Positions 34,544 to 44,032 of a DNA stretch of 64,000 bases are shown here, one piece after another (the stretch's first letter is position 1; the number at the start of each line of letters is the position of its first letter). The stretch covers positions 1,532,697 through 1,596,696 of the forward strand of contig JAIQGG010000002.1 of assembly GCA_020072785.1 (NCBI GenBank), read 5' to 3'. The DNA is from Terriglobia bacterium. GTDB taxonomy: Bacteria > Acidobacteriota > Terriglobia > Acidiferrales > UBA7541. The position numbers and the translations under genes were made by a program. A model generated the notes under the pieces. The model did not search any database, was not told where the DNA came from, and worked only from the letters and a program-made list of their open reading frames with translations.

Positions 34544-35643
34544 GCGCCGGTCTCTTTGCGCTTGCCGAAGATCAGAAATTTCTTATGCCCCGGGCTCTTC
34601 TTAGCCTTGCTCGCTTCCGGCGCGGAGCTGATTTCCTGAATCGGCACCCCGCCCAGCCCCGCGCTGTCCACGTATCCCGGCTTCACGATCACGTAACTCT
34701 CCTCGCGCAGCTTCCGCAGATAGTCGCGCAGCGCCGGCTCCATCCGTTCCCCGTACAGCTTGTCCATGATCTCCGGCTCTACCTTGGCCAGCGACTGCTG
34801 CCCCTCGTCGTAGTGCTCCATAACCTGCAGGATCAGAAAACCTTGTTTGGTCTCGATCACCTCGGTCAGCCCGTTCTTCTTCAGCCCGAAAACCTTGTCT
34901 TCCAGCTCTTTCGCCAGCTCCCCGCGCTTGAACGTGCCCAGGTATCCTCCCTGCTTCGCCGTGCTGCCCTCCGAGAACCGCTTGGCCAGCTCTCCGAAGT
35001 CCTCGCCGTTTTTCACCCGCTCCAGCAGGCCTTCGGCCTTCTTCTTCAGCTCCGCCATCTCCGGCTCTTTCTTCTTTTCCGTGCTGATAAACATCTCGCG
35101 CAAGGCCACCTGTTCCGGCCGGATGAAATCCTTTTTGTGCGCTTCGTAGTACTTGCTCAGCTCATCTTTCCCGATCTGGATGTGCGAGCCCACCTCGCTG
35201 CTGATCACCCGCTGCGTCAACAGCGTGTTGCGGATGTTGTTCTTGAAATCTTCCCAGTTCAGCCCCTGCGCGCTCACCGCTTTCTCCAGCTCTTCCATGC
35301 TCGCCAGGTTGTTCTGGATGCGGATTTGATCCAGCCGCTTGATTACATCGGTCTCCACGCTGACGCCCATGTCCTTGCCGCGCTGCACCAGCAGCGACTG
35401 GTCGATCAAATCCCGCAGCACTTGCTTCTGCCGCTCCGCGACCATCGCCTGCAGCTGTTCCGCCGTGCACTTCGGACACTCCTGCGGCGCGTCCTCGGCC
35501 ACCTGCGCCCTCGACTTCTCATACTCCGTGCGCGTGATTATCTCGTTGTTTACCCGGGCCACGATCTCCTCGATCGTCTTGCCCTTTTCCTGCGCCGCCA
35601 CACCCGCGGCCACCAGCACCAGCAGAACCGCCAGCTTTTTCAT
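34540..35643 (-). CDS. Exported peptidyl-prolyl isomerase, SurA/PpiC type
   Basis: 367 residues with a Sec signal peptide (KKLAVLLVLVAAGVAA). A SurA_N-like helical domain (about 25-180) is followed by a parvulin PPIC domain (about 175-275; KRFSEGSTAKQGGYLGTFKRG) and a C-terminal helix. It probably helps fold outer-membrane or secreted proteins in the periplasm. A CPKC motif (residues about 56-59) lies in the N-domain, unusual for SurA. The C-terminal ~25 residues are Lys-rich. It is coupled to the YhaM-like gene by a 4-base overlap and lies 19 bases downstream of mfd. Confidence 0.88.
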   Translation of the reverse strand: MKKLAVLLVLVAAGVAAQEKGKTIEEIVARVNNEIITRTEYEKSRAQVAEDAPQECPKCTAEQLQAMVAERQKQVLRDLIDQSLLVQRGKDMGVSVETDVIKRLDQIRIQNNLASMEELEKAVSAQGLNWEDFKNNIRNTLLTQRVISSEVGSHIQIGKDELSKYYEAHKKDFIRPEQVALREMFISTEKKKEPEMAELKKKAEGLLERVKNGEDFGELAKRFSEGSTAKQGGYLGTFKRGELAKELEDKVFGLKKNGLTEVIETKQGFLILQVMEHYDEGQQSLAKVEPEIMDKLYGERMEPALRDYLRKLREESYVIVKPGYVDSAGLGGVPIQEISSAPEASKAKKSPGHKKFLIFGKRKETGA

Positions 35644-35662
35644 GGATTTCCTCTCTTGCAGT

Positions 35663-38600
35663 TTAGCCTTGCCCTTGCAGCCCGAGCAATACGTTTCTCA
35701 GCGACTCCAGCACCGGCGCGCCACGCCCCATTTCCATCCATAGCACCCCGCTGGGGTCCAGCCGGATCCCCGTCCGCGACCGGATCAGCGCCACCAGCCG
35801 CGCCGGCTCCAGGGGCGTCTCCGGATGGAAGCGCACCGCCACCCGGCTCCCCTGCCGCTCGATGGCCGCTATGCGCAGCCGCTCACTCAGCGATTTGAGC
35901 ACCGCGTACTCCAGAAGGTTGTCCACCGAAGCCGGCACCGGCCCGAAGCGGTCGGCCAGCTCCCGCCGCACATCCTCTTTCTCCGCCTCGGACCCGATCG
36001 AGGACACCCGTTTGTACGTGCGCAGGCGCAGGTTCTCTCCCGGGATGTACTCCTGCGGGATGCGCACATCCAGCCCCAGGCTGAGCGTGGTGCGCAGTTC
36101 CGGCGCCGCCTCCTCCCCCTTGATCCGCGCCACCGCGCGCTCCAGCATCTGGCAGTACAGGTCGAACCCGATGGCCCCCACGTGCCCGTGCTGCTCCCGC
36201 CCCAGCAGATTCCCAGCCCCGCGCAGCTCCAGGTCCAGCGCCGCGATGCGGAATCCCGCGCCCAGCTCGCTGAACTCCTTCATCGCCGCCAGCCGCCGCC
36301 GCGCGATGGGCGTCAGCGTCGTTTCCGGCGGCACCAACAGGTAGGCATAGGCGCGCTGGTGCGAGCGCCCTACCCGCCCGCGCAACTGGTACAGCTCCGC
36401 CAGCCCCAGCCGGTCGGCGCGATTGATCAGGATGGTGTTGGCCCGCGGAATGTCCAGTCCGTTTTCGACAATCGTCGTGGCTACCAGGATCTCCGCCTCG
36501 TCCCGGATGAACTTCAGCATCACCCTTTCCAGTTCCTTTTCGCCCATCTGCCCGTGGCCCACCACCACGCGCGCCTTCGGCATCAGCCTGCTCACCAGTG
36601 ACGCTACCGAGTAGATGGACTCCACGCGGTTGTGAATGAAATAGACTTGCCCGTTGCGCGCCAGTTCGTTCTCCATGGCCCGCCGCACCAGGTCCTCCTG
36701 AAACGGCGCCACCACCGTCTGGATCGCCAGGCGGTCCTTCGGCGGCGTCTCGATCAGGGACATGTCGCGCAGCCCGGCCAGCGACATGTGCAGCGTGCGC
36801 GGGATGGGCGTCGCCGAGAGCGCCAGCGCGTGCACGTCCTTGCGCAGTTCCTTCAGCCGCTCCTTGTGCGTCACTCCGAAGCGCTGTTCCTCGTCCACGA
36901 TCAGCAGGCCCAGGTCGTGAAATTTCACGTCCTTGGAGAGCAGCCGGTGCGTGCCGATCACAATATCCACTTTCCCCGCTTCCAGCCCGCTCAGCACCGT
37001 CTTCTGCTCCGCGGCGCTGCGGAAGCGGCTGAGCATCTCGATCTTCGCGGGAAACGCCGCGAAGCGCTTCTTGAAGGTCTCGAAGTGCTGGAAAGCGAGC
37101 ACCGTGGTGGGCGACAGCAGCGCCACCTGCTTGCCGTCCGCTATCGCCTTGAACGCCGCGCGCATGGCCACTTCCGTCTTCCCGTAACCCACATCCCCGC
37201 ACAGCAGCCGGTCCATGGGTCTGCCGCTCTCCATGTCCCGTTTGATGTCCGCGATGGCCGCTTCCTGGTCCGGCGTTTCCTGGAATTCGAAGCCGTCCTC
37301 GAATTCTCTCTGCCACGGCGTGTCCCCGGAAAACTTGAAGGCCTGTGTCGTCTTGCGCTTGGCGTAGAGTTCGATCAGCCGGTCGGCCAGCTCCTCCAGC
37401 GACTTCTTGACCCGCGTCTTGCGCGCCGCCCAGTTCGTGCCCCCGAGCTTGTCCAGCGCCGGCTGCGCCCCTTCCAGGCTGCGGTAGCCCTGCACCAGGT
37501 CCATGCGTTCCAGCGGCACGTACAGCCGCGCGTCGTCCGCATAGCGCAGCAGCATGAACTCCCCGCGCCGCCCGTCCGACTCGATCAGCCGCAACCCTTC
37601 GAACTGCCCGATGCCGTGGTCCACGTGCACCACATAGTCGCCCGGCTTCAGCTCCGAAAAATCGCTGCGGAACCCGGAGGTGCCGCTCTTGCGCCGCGGC
37701 CGCTCCTGCGCCGGCGCCACGTCGAACAGGTCGGCGTTGCCGTACAGCGTCAGCTTCGCTTCCGGGAAGGCTACTCCGGCCGCGAACGGCGCGCGCACCA
37801 GCACCAGCGCCGCGGATTCGTGCGCGCTCTCGATGGCGAATTCCGACGAGCCTGGATCCGTCTCTCCCAGCGCGTACGGCGCTTCGTATTCCCGGCAGAT
37901 GTCCGCCAGCCGCTCGCGCTCGCCCGTGCTGGCGGCGGTCAGAAAGACGGACCCGCCCGCTGCCAGTTGCGATTTCACTTCGCCCATGCAGGCCACCACA
38001 TCACCGTGAAACCGCGAACACGGCCGCGAACCCAGCTCGAAGCGGTCCGCCGCGCCCGTGCCCATCGCCAGCTGCTCGAGGTGTACCTGCGTCAGCGCGG
38101 AGAGCAGACCCGCCCATTCCTCCTCGTTCCAGAAATAGTGATTGGGCGGAGGAGCGTCGGCCCGTCCGTGCTTTTCGTACAGTTCCACGGCGTCCTGGGC
38201 CTGCTGCCGCACCACCTCGCGCAGGCTTTCCGGTTCATCCAGAAATACCAGCGGGCTCAGCGATTGCGCGGAAAGCTCGAAGACCGAGGTCTCTCCCTGC
38301 GAACCAGCGCTCGCGAAAATTCCCGCGAATTGCCCCGGCGCACCCTCCGCGGAAGCCGCCGCGGCGAATTCCGTCAGCGGCAGCAGCGTCGTGTGCACCA
38401 CCGGGGCGGTCGAGCGCTGCGTCCGCGGATCGAATTCGCGCACGGACTCCACCGTGTCGCCCAGCAGTTCGATGCGCACCGGCCGCGGCGCTTCCGGCGA
38501 GAAGACGTCCACGATCCCTCCGCGTACGGCATACTGCCCCGGCAGTTCGACCATCTCCGTGCGCGCATACCCCACCGCTTCCAGCTGCGCAAGCAGCTCC

Positions 38601-39082
38601 TCGAGGCTCGCTTCCTGATCCGCCGCCAGCGTCCGCCCCAGCCCCCGGTACGCCCCCGCACTCTGATACCTCCACAACGTCGCGCTCGCTGGAACAATCA
38701 ACAGCGAAACTTCCCCGCCCCCCAGCCGGTACAGCGTGGCCGCGCGCCGCTCCAGAATGTCCGCATGCGGCGGCTTCTCCTGCCATGGATCGGCGTCGAA
38801 CGCCGGCAGGACGGCGACACCCTGCCCGCTTCCGGAGAAAACGGTGCTGAAAAAACGGATGGTCTCGGCCAGGGCCTCGGCGCGGTCGTTGGAATCGACC
38901 ACCAGGAACGCCGGTCGCCGCAGTTCGTGTGCCAGGTGCGCCACCACCAGCCCCTTGGCAACGTCGTGCAGCCCGGCCACGCGGACCACGGCCCGCCCGC
39001 CCTGCAACGCTCCGCGCGCGCCTTCCAGCGCGGGATGGCGAAGCACGGCTTCGAGACGCTCGCGTACTGAGGAATGAATCAT
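35663..39082 (-). CDS. mfd: Transcription-repair coupling factor Mfd
   Basis: 1139 residues. The N-terminal UvrB-like region (about 20-360) has lost ATPase motifs, as usual. A CarD-like RNA polymerase interaction domain follows (LKPGDYVVHVDHGIGQFEGL), then the RecG-type translocase: Walker A LCGDVGYGKTEVAMR, DEEQRFGV, LSATPIPRTLHMS, ATTIVENGLDIPRANTI and the RVGRSHQRAYAYLL segment. The TRCF C-domain (about 990-1100) completes it. Mfd removes stalled RNA polymerase and recruits UvrA. It likely heads an operon with the PpiC-type and YhaM-like genes. Confidence 0.97.
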   Translation of the reverse strand: MIHSSVRERLEAVLRHPALEGARGALQGGRAVVRVAGLHDVAKGLVVAHLAHELRRPAFLVVDSNDRAEALAETIRFFSTVFSGSGQGVAVLPAFDADPWQEKPPHADILERRAATLYRLGGGEVSLLIVPASATLWRYQSAGAYRGLGRTLAADQEASLEELLAQLEAVGYARTEMVELPGQYAVRGGIVDVFSPEAPRPVRIELLGDTVESVREFDPRTQRSTAPVVHTTLLPLTEFAAAASAEGAPGQFAGIFASAGSQGETSVFELSAQSLSPLVFLDEPESLREVVRQQAQDAVELYEKHGRADAPPPNHYFWNEEEWAGLLSALTQVHLEQLAMGTGAADRFELGSRPCSRFHGDVVACMGEVKSQLAAGGSVFLTAASTGERERLADICREYEAPYALGETDPGSSEFAIESAHESAALVLVRAPFAAGVAFPEAKLTLYGNADLFDVAPAQERPRRKSGTSGFRSDFSELKPGDYVVHVDHGIGQFEGLRLIESDGRRGEFMLLRYADDARLYVPLERMDLVQGYRSLEGAQPALDKLGGTNWAARKTRVKKSLEELADRLIELYAKRKTTQAFKFSGDTPWQREFEDGFEFQETPDQEAAIADIKRDMESGRPMDRLLCGDVGYGKTEVAMRAAFKAIADGKQVALLSPTTVLAFQHFETFKKRFAAFPAKIEMLSRFRSAAEQKTVLSGLEAGKVDIVIGTHRLLSKDVKFHDLGLLIVDEEQRFGVTHKERLKELRKDVHALALSATPIPRTLHMSLAGLRDMSLIETPPKDRLAIQTVVAPFQEDLVRRAMENELARNGQVYFIHNRVESIYSVASLVSRLMPKARVVVGHGQMGEKELERVMLKFIRDEAEILVATTIVENGLDIPRANTILINRADRLGLAELYQLRGRVGRSHQRAYAYLLVPPETTLTPIARRRLAAMKEFSELGAGFRIAALDLELRGAGNLLGREQHGHVGAIGFDLYCQMLERAVARIKGEEAAPELRTTLSLGLDVRIPQEYIPGENLRLRTYKRVSSIGSEAEKEDVRRELADRFGPVPASVDNLLEYAVLKSLSERLRIAAIERQGSRVAVRFHPETPLEPARLVALIRSRTGIRLDPSGVLWMEMGRGAPVLESLRNVLLGLQGQG

Positions 39083-39095
39083 CGCGGAAAGTTCA

Positions 39096-39584
39096 TCAAG
39101 CGGGAGAACCGGCGGGGCCTTCGCGCGCTTTGCGCAGTATCTCCGTCGTGGAATAGCCCGGCACCACCGGAATGCGCACCACCTGTCCCCCGGCCGCTTC
39201 TACTTCGGCCCGTCCGACGATCTGGTCGCCCGCCCAGTCGCCGCCCTTCGCCAGAATGTCCGGCAGCAGCCGCGCAATCACCGCCTGCGGCGTGTCCTCT
39301 TCAAAAATTACCACGGCGTCCACGCACTCGAACGCCGCCAGAATTTCCGCGCGTTCTCGCTCCGCGATCAGCGGCCGCCCCGCGCCTTTCAGCCGCGCCA
39401 CGCTGGCGTCGCTGTTGAGGCCCACGATCAGGAAGTCGCCAAGCGCGCGCGCCTGCTCCAGCGTGCGCACGTGTCCTGGATGCAGGATGTCGAAACAGCC
39501 GTTGGTGAACACCACCCGGCCATTGCGTTTCCCCCGCCCGAACCGCACAATCGCTTCGTCGATCGTCAGGATGGCGCCGTCCAA
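39096..39584 (-). CDS. hldE: D-glycero-beta-D-manno-heptose 1-phosphate adenylyltransferase (HldE C-domain alone)
   Basis: About 162 residues, a stand-alone nucleotidyltransferase domain that in E. coli is the second half of HldE. Motifs are the cytidylyltransferase-like [20 protein letters not shown] and the C-terminal YSTTEILRK. It activates heptose 1-phosphate with ATP for LPS inner-core synthesis. The long frame extends upstream to 39836, but this overlaps the divergent hydrolase gene; TTG at 39584 has GGAG six bases upstream and starts just ahead of the conserved domain. The kinase half is not in this window. Confidence 0.9.
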   Translation of the reverse strand: MDGAILTIDEAIVRFGRGKRNGRVVFTNGCFDILHPGHVRTLEQARALGDFLIVGLNSDASVARLKGAGRPLIAERERAEILAAFECVDAVVIFEEDTPQAVIARLLPDILAKGGDWAGDQIVGRAEVEAAGGQVVRIPVVPGYSTTEILRKAREGPAGSPA

Positions 39585-39688
39585 ATGCTTCTCCGCGATT
39601 CCCGAACCGCCGGCGCTCGTTGCGTGCCGCCTCGCGGTCTTCTCTCTTTCATGGTAACACGCGCCCAACCTGCCTTCCGAGGCGCCCC

Positions 39689-41206
39689 GTGAGACCCGTC
39701 CGCCTCGCGCAGATGGTTGCCGCACTGCTGTTGCTTGCCGCTGCAGCACTGCTCCTGCACCGCGCTGCGCTCCCCCTGCGCGTGGAGAACTTCCGCTCGG
39801 ACGGCTGCCACCTCTCCGTAAACACCTTTTCGCCAAACCAGCAGCCTGCCCGCGGCAGCGTCCTCCTGCTGCATGGCCTCGCGGGAAATGCTGATGTGAT
39901 GGACTACTACACCCGTGGCTTTCTCGCCCTGGGTTTGCGCGTGATTGTCCCGGACCTCCCGGGTCACGGCCGCTCCCCGGGTCCCTTCACCCCCGCCCGC
40001 GCGGAATCCTGCAGCGAAGCTCTCCTCACCGAGCTCCTCCGCCGCGGCGAGATCGCGCCCGCGCGCACCATCCTTGCCGGCCACTCCCTGGGCGGAGCCA
40101 TCGCCCTTCGCCTGGCCTCCCGCACACCCGTGGCCGGCGTCCTCGCCCTCTCCCCCGCGCCCATGCTCCCTGTACCCGGCATTTCTCCGGAGATGCTTCT
40201 CTACACTCCTCCTGCCAAGCTGCCCCCCAACTCCCTCCTCGTCAGCGGCGCCCTCGAACCCGCCTCGCTCCTCCGCGCCACCGATCAGCTTCTTGCACAA
40301 ATCCCCGGCCCGGGCAGCGAGCGACGCCTGGTCCCTCTTGCGAGCCACGCCAGCCTCCTCCTCGATTCCCGGGCGCTGCGCCTTTCCCTCGATTGGACCG
40401 CCCGCCTCCTCGCCCTTCCCGCCGCTCCCGCCCTGCCCACACGCAGCCTCTTCCTCGCTTTTCTTCTCGGCTTGTCCGGCTTGGTTTTTCTTTCCGGTCC
40501 CTTCCTGCGGGCAACCCTCTCCTCTCTTCCACGCTCCGCCTATCCCGCCGCTGCCACCGCTTCTTCCCCCGCGCACAGCCTTCTCGCCATGGCCGCCGCA
40601 TCCCTCTGTGCCATTGGCCTGCTGACGTTCGGCGTGCCCTTAGGTTTTCTCCGTCTGTACAACGGCGGCTACCTCGCCAGTTTTCTATTTCTCGTGGGAG
40701 TTGTCCTGCTCCTCGCCCGCGCGCCGCAGTTGCCTTCTTTTCTCCGCCTGCCTCCGCAACTCGCCGCGCGCGCCGCCGCGCTGGGCCTGGCGCTCTCTCT
40801 GCTTTTCTTCGCCTGGTTCCACGTCACGCTCACCACCGCTTGGCTGGACCCCGCGCGCCTCTGGCGCTGGCCGCTTCTCGTCCTGGCCCTCTTCCCCTTT
40901 TGTGCCACCGAAGAGCTCCTGCTCGGCCCCCCGGTCCCGGTAAATCGCGCCGGCAGCCGCCGTAGACTTCTCTTGGCTCTCGCCGCGCGCCTCGTCACCT
41001 GGCTGGCGCTCGTTGCCGCGCTCTTCATTCTTCACAACGGTCAGGTCCTTCTGGTGCTGATGGCGCCTTACTTCGCCGCCTTCAGCCTCCTGCATCGCTG
41101 CGGTGTTGACCTCTTCCGGGTGGAAACCCGGTCCCCCGCTGGCGCCGCGCTTTTCGGTGCTATACTCGGCGCGGCGTTTTGTTTACTTCTTTTCCCCCTG
41201 ACTTGA
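39689..41206 (+). CDS. Alpha/beta hydrolase fused to a C-terminal multi-pass membrane domain
   Basis: About 505 residues from GTG 39689 (GAGG six bases upstream). One N-terminal helix is followed by an alpha/beta hydrolase domain (about 35-245) with the oxyanion segment [11 protein letters not shown], nucleophile elbow GHSLGG (Ser near 140) and a late His in [11 protein letters not shown]. The C-terminal ~250 residues contain about six or seven hydrophobic helices that I do not recognise. The hydrolase part is closest to serine aminopeptidase/monoacylglycerol-lipase-like enzymes, and a lipid substrate at the membrane is plausible. A membrane half after a hydrolase is not a common arrangement. 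Confidence 0.8.
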   Translation: MRPVRLAQMVAALLLLAAAALLLHRAALPLRVENFRSDGCHLSVNTFSPNQQPARGSVLLLHGLAGNADVMDYYTRGFLALGLRVIVPDLPGHGRSPGPFTPARAESCSEALLTELLRRGEIAPARTILAGHSLGGAIALRLASRTPVAGVLALSPAPMLPVPGISPEMLLYTPPAKLPPNSLLVSGALEPASLLRATDQLLAQIPGPGSERRLVPLASHASLLLDSRALRLSLDWTARLLALPAAPALPTRSLFLAFLLGLSGLVFLSGPFLRATLSSLPRSAYPAAATASSPAHSLLAMAAASLCAIGLLTFGVPLGFLRLYNGGYLASFLFLVGVVLLLARAPQLPSFLRLPPQLAARAAALGLALSLLFFAWFHVTLTTAWLDPARLWRWPLLVLALFPFCATEELLLGPPVPVNRAGSRRRLLLALAARLVTWLALVAALFILHNGQVLLVLMAPYFAAFSLLHRCGVDLFRVETRSPAGAALFGAILGAAFCLLLFPLT

Positions 41207-41258
41207 GCGGATCCGCACCCGCCAGCGGGCGGAACGAAACGTCATTGAGGCCAGCGAC

Positions 41259-42449
41259 ATGGCGGAGATCGCAATCGTGGGCGGCGGGCCTTCCGGGTCC
41301 ATGTGCGGCGAGCAACTCGCCCGCGCCGGGCACCAGGTCCTGATCCTCGACGAGCATCTGGCGTGGGAGAAACCCTGCGGCGGCGGCCTGACCCACAAGG
41401 CGCTGGAAGCCTACCCCTTCCTTCGCGAAAACGCGCATCCCAAGAAAGTCGTGCGCGACGTCGAACTCATCAGCAGCGACGACCAGCGCGTCATGATCGA
41501 GATGTCCCATCCCATCGTGGTCTATTCCCGCGCCGTCCTGAACGGCTTGCTGCTCGACCGCGCCGCACAGAGCGGCTGCCGCGTCCTGCAATCCCACGTC
41601 ACCACCGTGGACACCGATTCCAGCCGCCCGCGCTACTGTGCCGCCGGCAAATGGCATAGCGCCGATTTCCTCGTTCTCGCAGCCGGCGCCCGCAACAGCC
41701 TGTTCCCGGAAACCCGCCCGTTCCAGCCCGCCGAGCTCGAAATGACCCAGGGCTACTTCATTCCCATTTCCCGCGACGCCATCCAGGTCAAGTTCCTCCC
41801 TGAATTTGAGGGCTACATCTGGTCCTTCCCCCGCAACGATCATCTTTCGGTCGGCATCTGCGGCAACATGGCCGCGCACACCAGCAACGAACTGCGCGAG
41901 CATCTTCACGAATTTCTCGCCCGCGAAAAAATCTCTACTGACGGCGCGCGCTTCTACAGCCACGTCCTGCCCTCGCCCCGGGAACACACTCTCTCCCAGC
42001 GCCCCGTCGTCGGACGCAACTGGGCGCTCATCGGCGACGCCGCCGCTTGGGTCGATCCTCTCACCGGAGAAGGCCTCTTCTACGCCATGCGCTCCGGCGA
42101 ACTCCTCGGCCGCTCCCTGGCCGAAGGCGTGCCGGAAAAATATCCCGCGCGCGTCAAGACCGCATTCTCCGCCGACTTGGAATTCGCTTCCCGCATCGTG
42201 CGCCGCTTCTACCGCGGCACCTTTCTCGGTGTGGCCGTCACCACGCATCTCGTCCAGCTCATGCGCCGCAGTTCTGTCCTGCGCCAGTTGATGAGCGATC
42301 TTTTCAGCGGCACACAGGACTACCGCAGCCTGAAGCGCCGCCTCTGGGGCCGTCTGGGAATCACCGTCAGCGAATTCGTCTCCAACGTCCTCAACCTCGA
42401 GCAGCCCGCCTCCGCCGTCACCTGCGCGGGCAGCGACACCGCCGACTGA
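41259..42449 (+). CDS. Geranylgeranyl-reductase-family FAD-dependent oxidoreductase
   Basis: 396 residues. The FAD-binding Rossmann motif is IAIVGGGPSGSMCGEQLARA, the family-specific PCGGGLTHKALE follows, and a second FAD segment reads NWALIGDAAAWVDPLTGEGL. Members reduce isoprenoid double bonds or oxidise lipophilic substrates. No terpenoid gene is adjacent, so the substrate is unknown. It lies 52 bases downstream of the hydrolase-membrane fusion on the same strand and may be co-transcribed. Confidence 0.87.
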   Translation: MAEIAIVGGGPSGSMCGEQLARAGHQVLILDEHLAWEKPCGGGLTHKALEAYPFLRENAHPKKVVRDVELISSDDQRVMIEMSHPIVVYSRAVLNGLLLDRAAQSGCRVLQSHVTTVDTDSSRPRYCAAGKWHSADFLVLAAGARNSLFPETRPFQPAELEMTQGYFIPISRDAIQVKFLPEFEGYIWSFPRNDHLSVGICGNMAAHTSNELREHLHEFLAREKISTDGARFYSHVLPSPREHTLSQRPVVGRNWALIGDAAAWVDPLTGEGLFYAMRSGELLGRSLAEGVPEKYPARVKTAFSADLEFASRIVRRFYRGTFLGVAVTTHLVQLMRRSSVLRQLMSDLFSGTQDYRSLKRRLWGRLGITVSEFVSNVLNLEQPASAVTCAGSDTAD

Positions 42450-42548
42450 GCGCTTCGTTTCGTCCCTCATTTTATCATCGGAAAAAACAAGACCATCCGC
42501 AACGCGGCAGCGCTGCGAAAGGTCAGGCAGGTGTGGCGGCTGTTTCTT

Positions 42549-42965
42549 CTAGACCGACGGGCGGCGCGTCGGCGGCTTGCGCGTCGGCGGCGGCACCAGG
42601 CTGGCCATCTTGCGGATCATCGCCAGCACCAGCCGCTTATCCCCATCGGAAAGCGTCGTGGTATAGCGCTTGATCTCCACCAGAAAGCGGATTTCGTCCT
42701 GGGAGAGTTCGCCGAGCATCTTCTGCGTTTCGCGGTCCCGGTTTGTTTCCGTCCCGGGGAAGAAATCGGCCAGGCTGATGTCCATGGCTTCGGCGATTTT
42801 CGCCAGGGTCTCCAGCGACGGCACGGTGTGCCCGTTCTCCACGCGGGAGAGATAGCAGCGCAGCAGCCCGGTGCGCCGCTCGATATCCCCCTGCGACAGT
42901 CCCCGCTGGCCCCGGTAGGTCCGGATCACTTCCCCGATATTGACTCTGGGCTTTTCCTTCGGCAT
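42549..42965 (-). CDS. XRE-family transcriptional regulator
   Basis: 138 residues from ATG 42965; the frame is open to 43016 but the promoter lies in that part. The N-terminal Cro/CI-type HTH (about 9-65) reads RGLSQGDIERRTGLLRCYLSRVENG. The C-terminal half is helical (ELSQDEIRFLVEIKRYTTTL) and ends in a Pro/Arg-rich tail. No antitoxin partner or phage gene is beside it, so it is probably a stand-alone regulator. A GC-rich inverted repeat at the predicted transcription start suggests autoregulation. Confidence 0.85.
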   Translation of the reverse strand: MPKEKPRVNIGEVIRTYRGQRGLSQGDIERRTGLLRCYLSRVENGHTVPSLETLAKIAEAMDISLADFFPGTETNRDRETQKMLGELSQDEIRFLVEIKRYTTTLSDGDKRLVLAMIRKMASLVPPPTRKPPTRRPSV

Positions 42966-42970
42966 GTTAT

Positions 42971-42986
42971 CCCCCACGTAAGGGGG
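42971..42986. promoter_or_regulatory. Inverted repeat at the XRE gene start, candidate operator
   Basis: CCCCC-ACGTAA-GGGGG (on plus strand) lies six bases upstream of the ATG and includes the G-rich ribosome binding site. It overlaps the predicted transcription start (about 42981). It could be a repressor site for the gene's own product or, if the transcript begins further upstream, a hairpin masking the ribosome binding site. Confidence 0.4.
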
Positions 42987-42987
42987 T

Positions 42988-43016
42988 AGCATACTTACCA
43001 ATAGAATGCCGCGCAA
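42988..43016 (-). promoter_or_regulatory. Candidate promoter of the XRE gene
   Basis: On the minus strand TTGCGC (43016-43011), a 17-base spacer and TATGCT (42993-42988). Four matches in each hexamer region. Confidence 0.45.
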
Positions 43017-43093
43017 GAGCTATTCTTGCGCTGGCGGCGCGTAAACAACAACGTGCCGCCACCACGCAGCACCAACCCGCGACCCGCTGCGCC

Positions 43094-43912
43094 CTAGCGC
43101 TGCGTTCCGCGCGCAGGCTGCACGGAGAGCGGCTGCTGCAGGCGGAATTCCAGCAGCGTTTCGCTGGGCACTTTCACCTGCTGCCCGCGCGTCAACACTT
43201 GCACTCCCGCGCCCGCCGCGCCACCCGCGCCCGCGCCAATGGCCGCGCCCTTGCCGCCTCCGGCGATTGCGCCGATGATCGCTCCCACGACGGCCCCGCC
43301 GCCCACTTTCTGCGCCGTGCCCGTGCCGCGGCCCTTGCCCTTCAATTCATATTCGCTGGTCACCACCGGATAGTCGCGCCCGTCAATGACGATCCGCGTC
43401 AGCTCCAGTTGCAGTTCGGCGCTACCGGACATGCGCCCCGCTTCCTTGGCCTCCGCCAGCCGCCCGTACACATCGGTGCCCTTGCGTGCCACGAGCACAT
43501 CGTTCGCCAGCAGATCGGTCTCCAGGCTGGCGTGGAAAATGTCGCCCACGTGGTTCTTTGAGGAGTCCACGCCGTCAATCATGCGCACCAGCAGCGGCGT
43601 GCCTGCCGCGATCGTTACGGCTCCGTCCGGCGCTGCCGCCGCGCGCTGTTTCGGCGCCGGCGCAGGCTCCGGTTCGGCCTCGGCCGCCGCGGCAGGGGCC
43701 GCGCCCCCCGTGAACGTCAGTGCCACAATCTCATTCACCGAAAACGTTTCGACCCTGCTGTCCACTTCAAAGCGCAGCACCGCCTGCGTCCCGCCCAGGT
43801 AACGCCCCTGCAGCACCCGTCCGTCTTTCAATTCCAGCGTATCGGCGGAGGCCGCGCCTGCAAACACCAGTACAAGCAGCGCGGCACCCAGAATCTTTGC
43901 GAATCCCTTCAT
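43094..43912 (-). CDS. Exported protein with glycine-zipper segment
   Basis: 272 residues from ATG 43912, preceded by AGGAGGGG. A Sec signal peptide ([16 protein letters not shown]) leads into a small domain ([17 protein letters not shown]) of unclear function, an Ala/Pro/Glu linker, and a core domain with [21 protein letters not shown] glycine-zipper segment near residues 205-235 ([20 protein letters not shown]) may insert in a membrane. I do not recognise a named family for the whole protein. Similar architecture occurs in acidobacterial and deltaproteobacterial envelope proteins, to my knowledge without a known role. Confidence 0.75.
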   Translation of the reverse strand: MKGFAKILGAALLVLVFAGAASADTLELKDGRVLQGRYLGGTQAVLRFEVDSRVETFSVNEIVALTFTGGAAPAAAAEAEPEPAPAPKQRAAAAPDGAVTIAAGTPLLVRMIDGVDSSKNHVGDIFHASLETDLLANDVLVARKGTDVYGRLAEAKEAGRMSGSAELQLELTRIVIDGRDYPVVTSEYELKGKGRGTGTAQKVGGGAVVGAIIGAIAGGGKGAAIGAGAGGAAGAGVQVLTRGQQVKVPSETLLEFRLQQPLSVQPARGTQR

Positions 43913-44032
43913 CGTCCCCTCCTGTTTGCGGTCCCGGGAAGCCTGCACCCCGGGCGACCGGAGAAAGCAGTTCTTGGGCTGGTTGCTGCCATTCTATGCC
44001 CTTCGATGCGCGCCCCTGCCCAGAAGATGGCT

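Noticed and set aside
36632-39070. Plus-strand open frame of 812 codons opposite mfd
   Set aside because: It is the antisense of a clearly conserved Mfd. Its translation is Arg/His/Leu-rich shadow sequence without domains.
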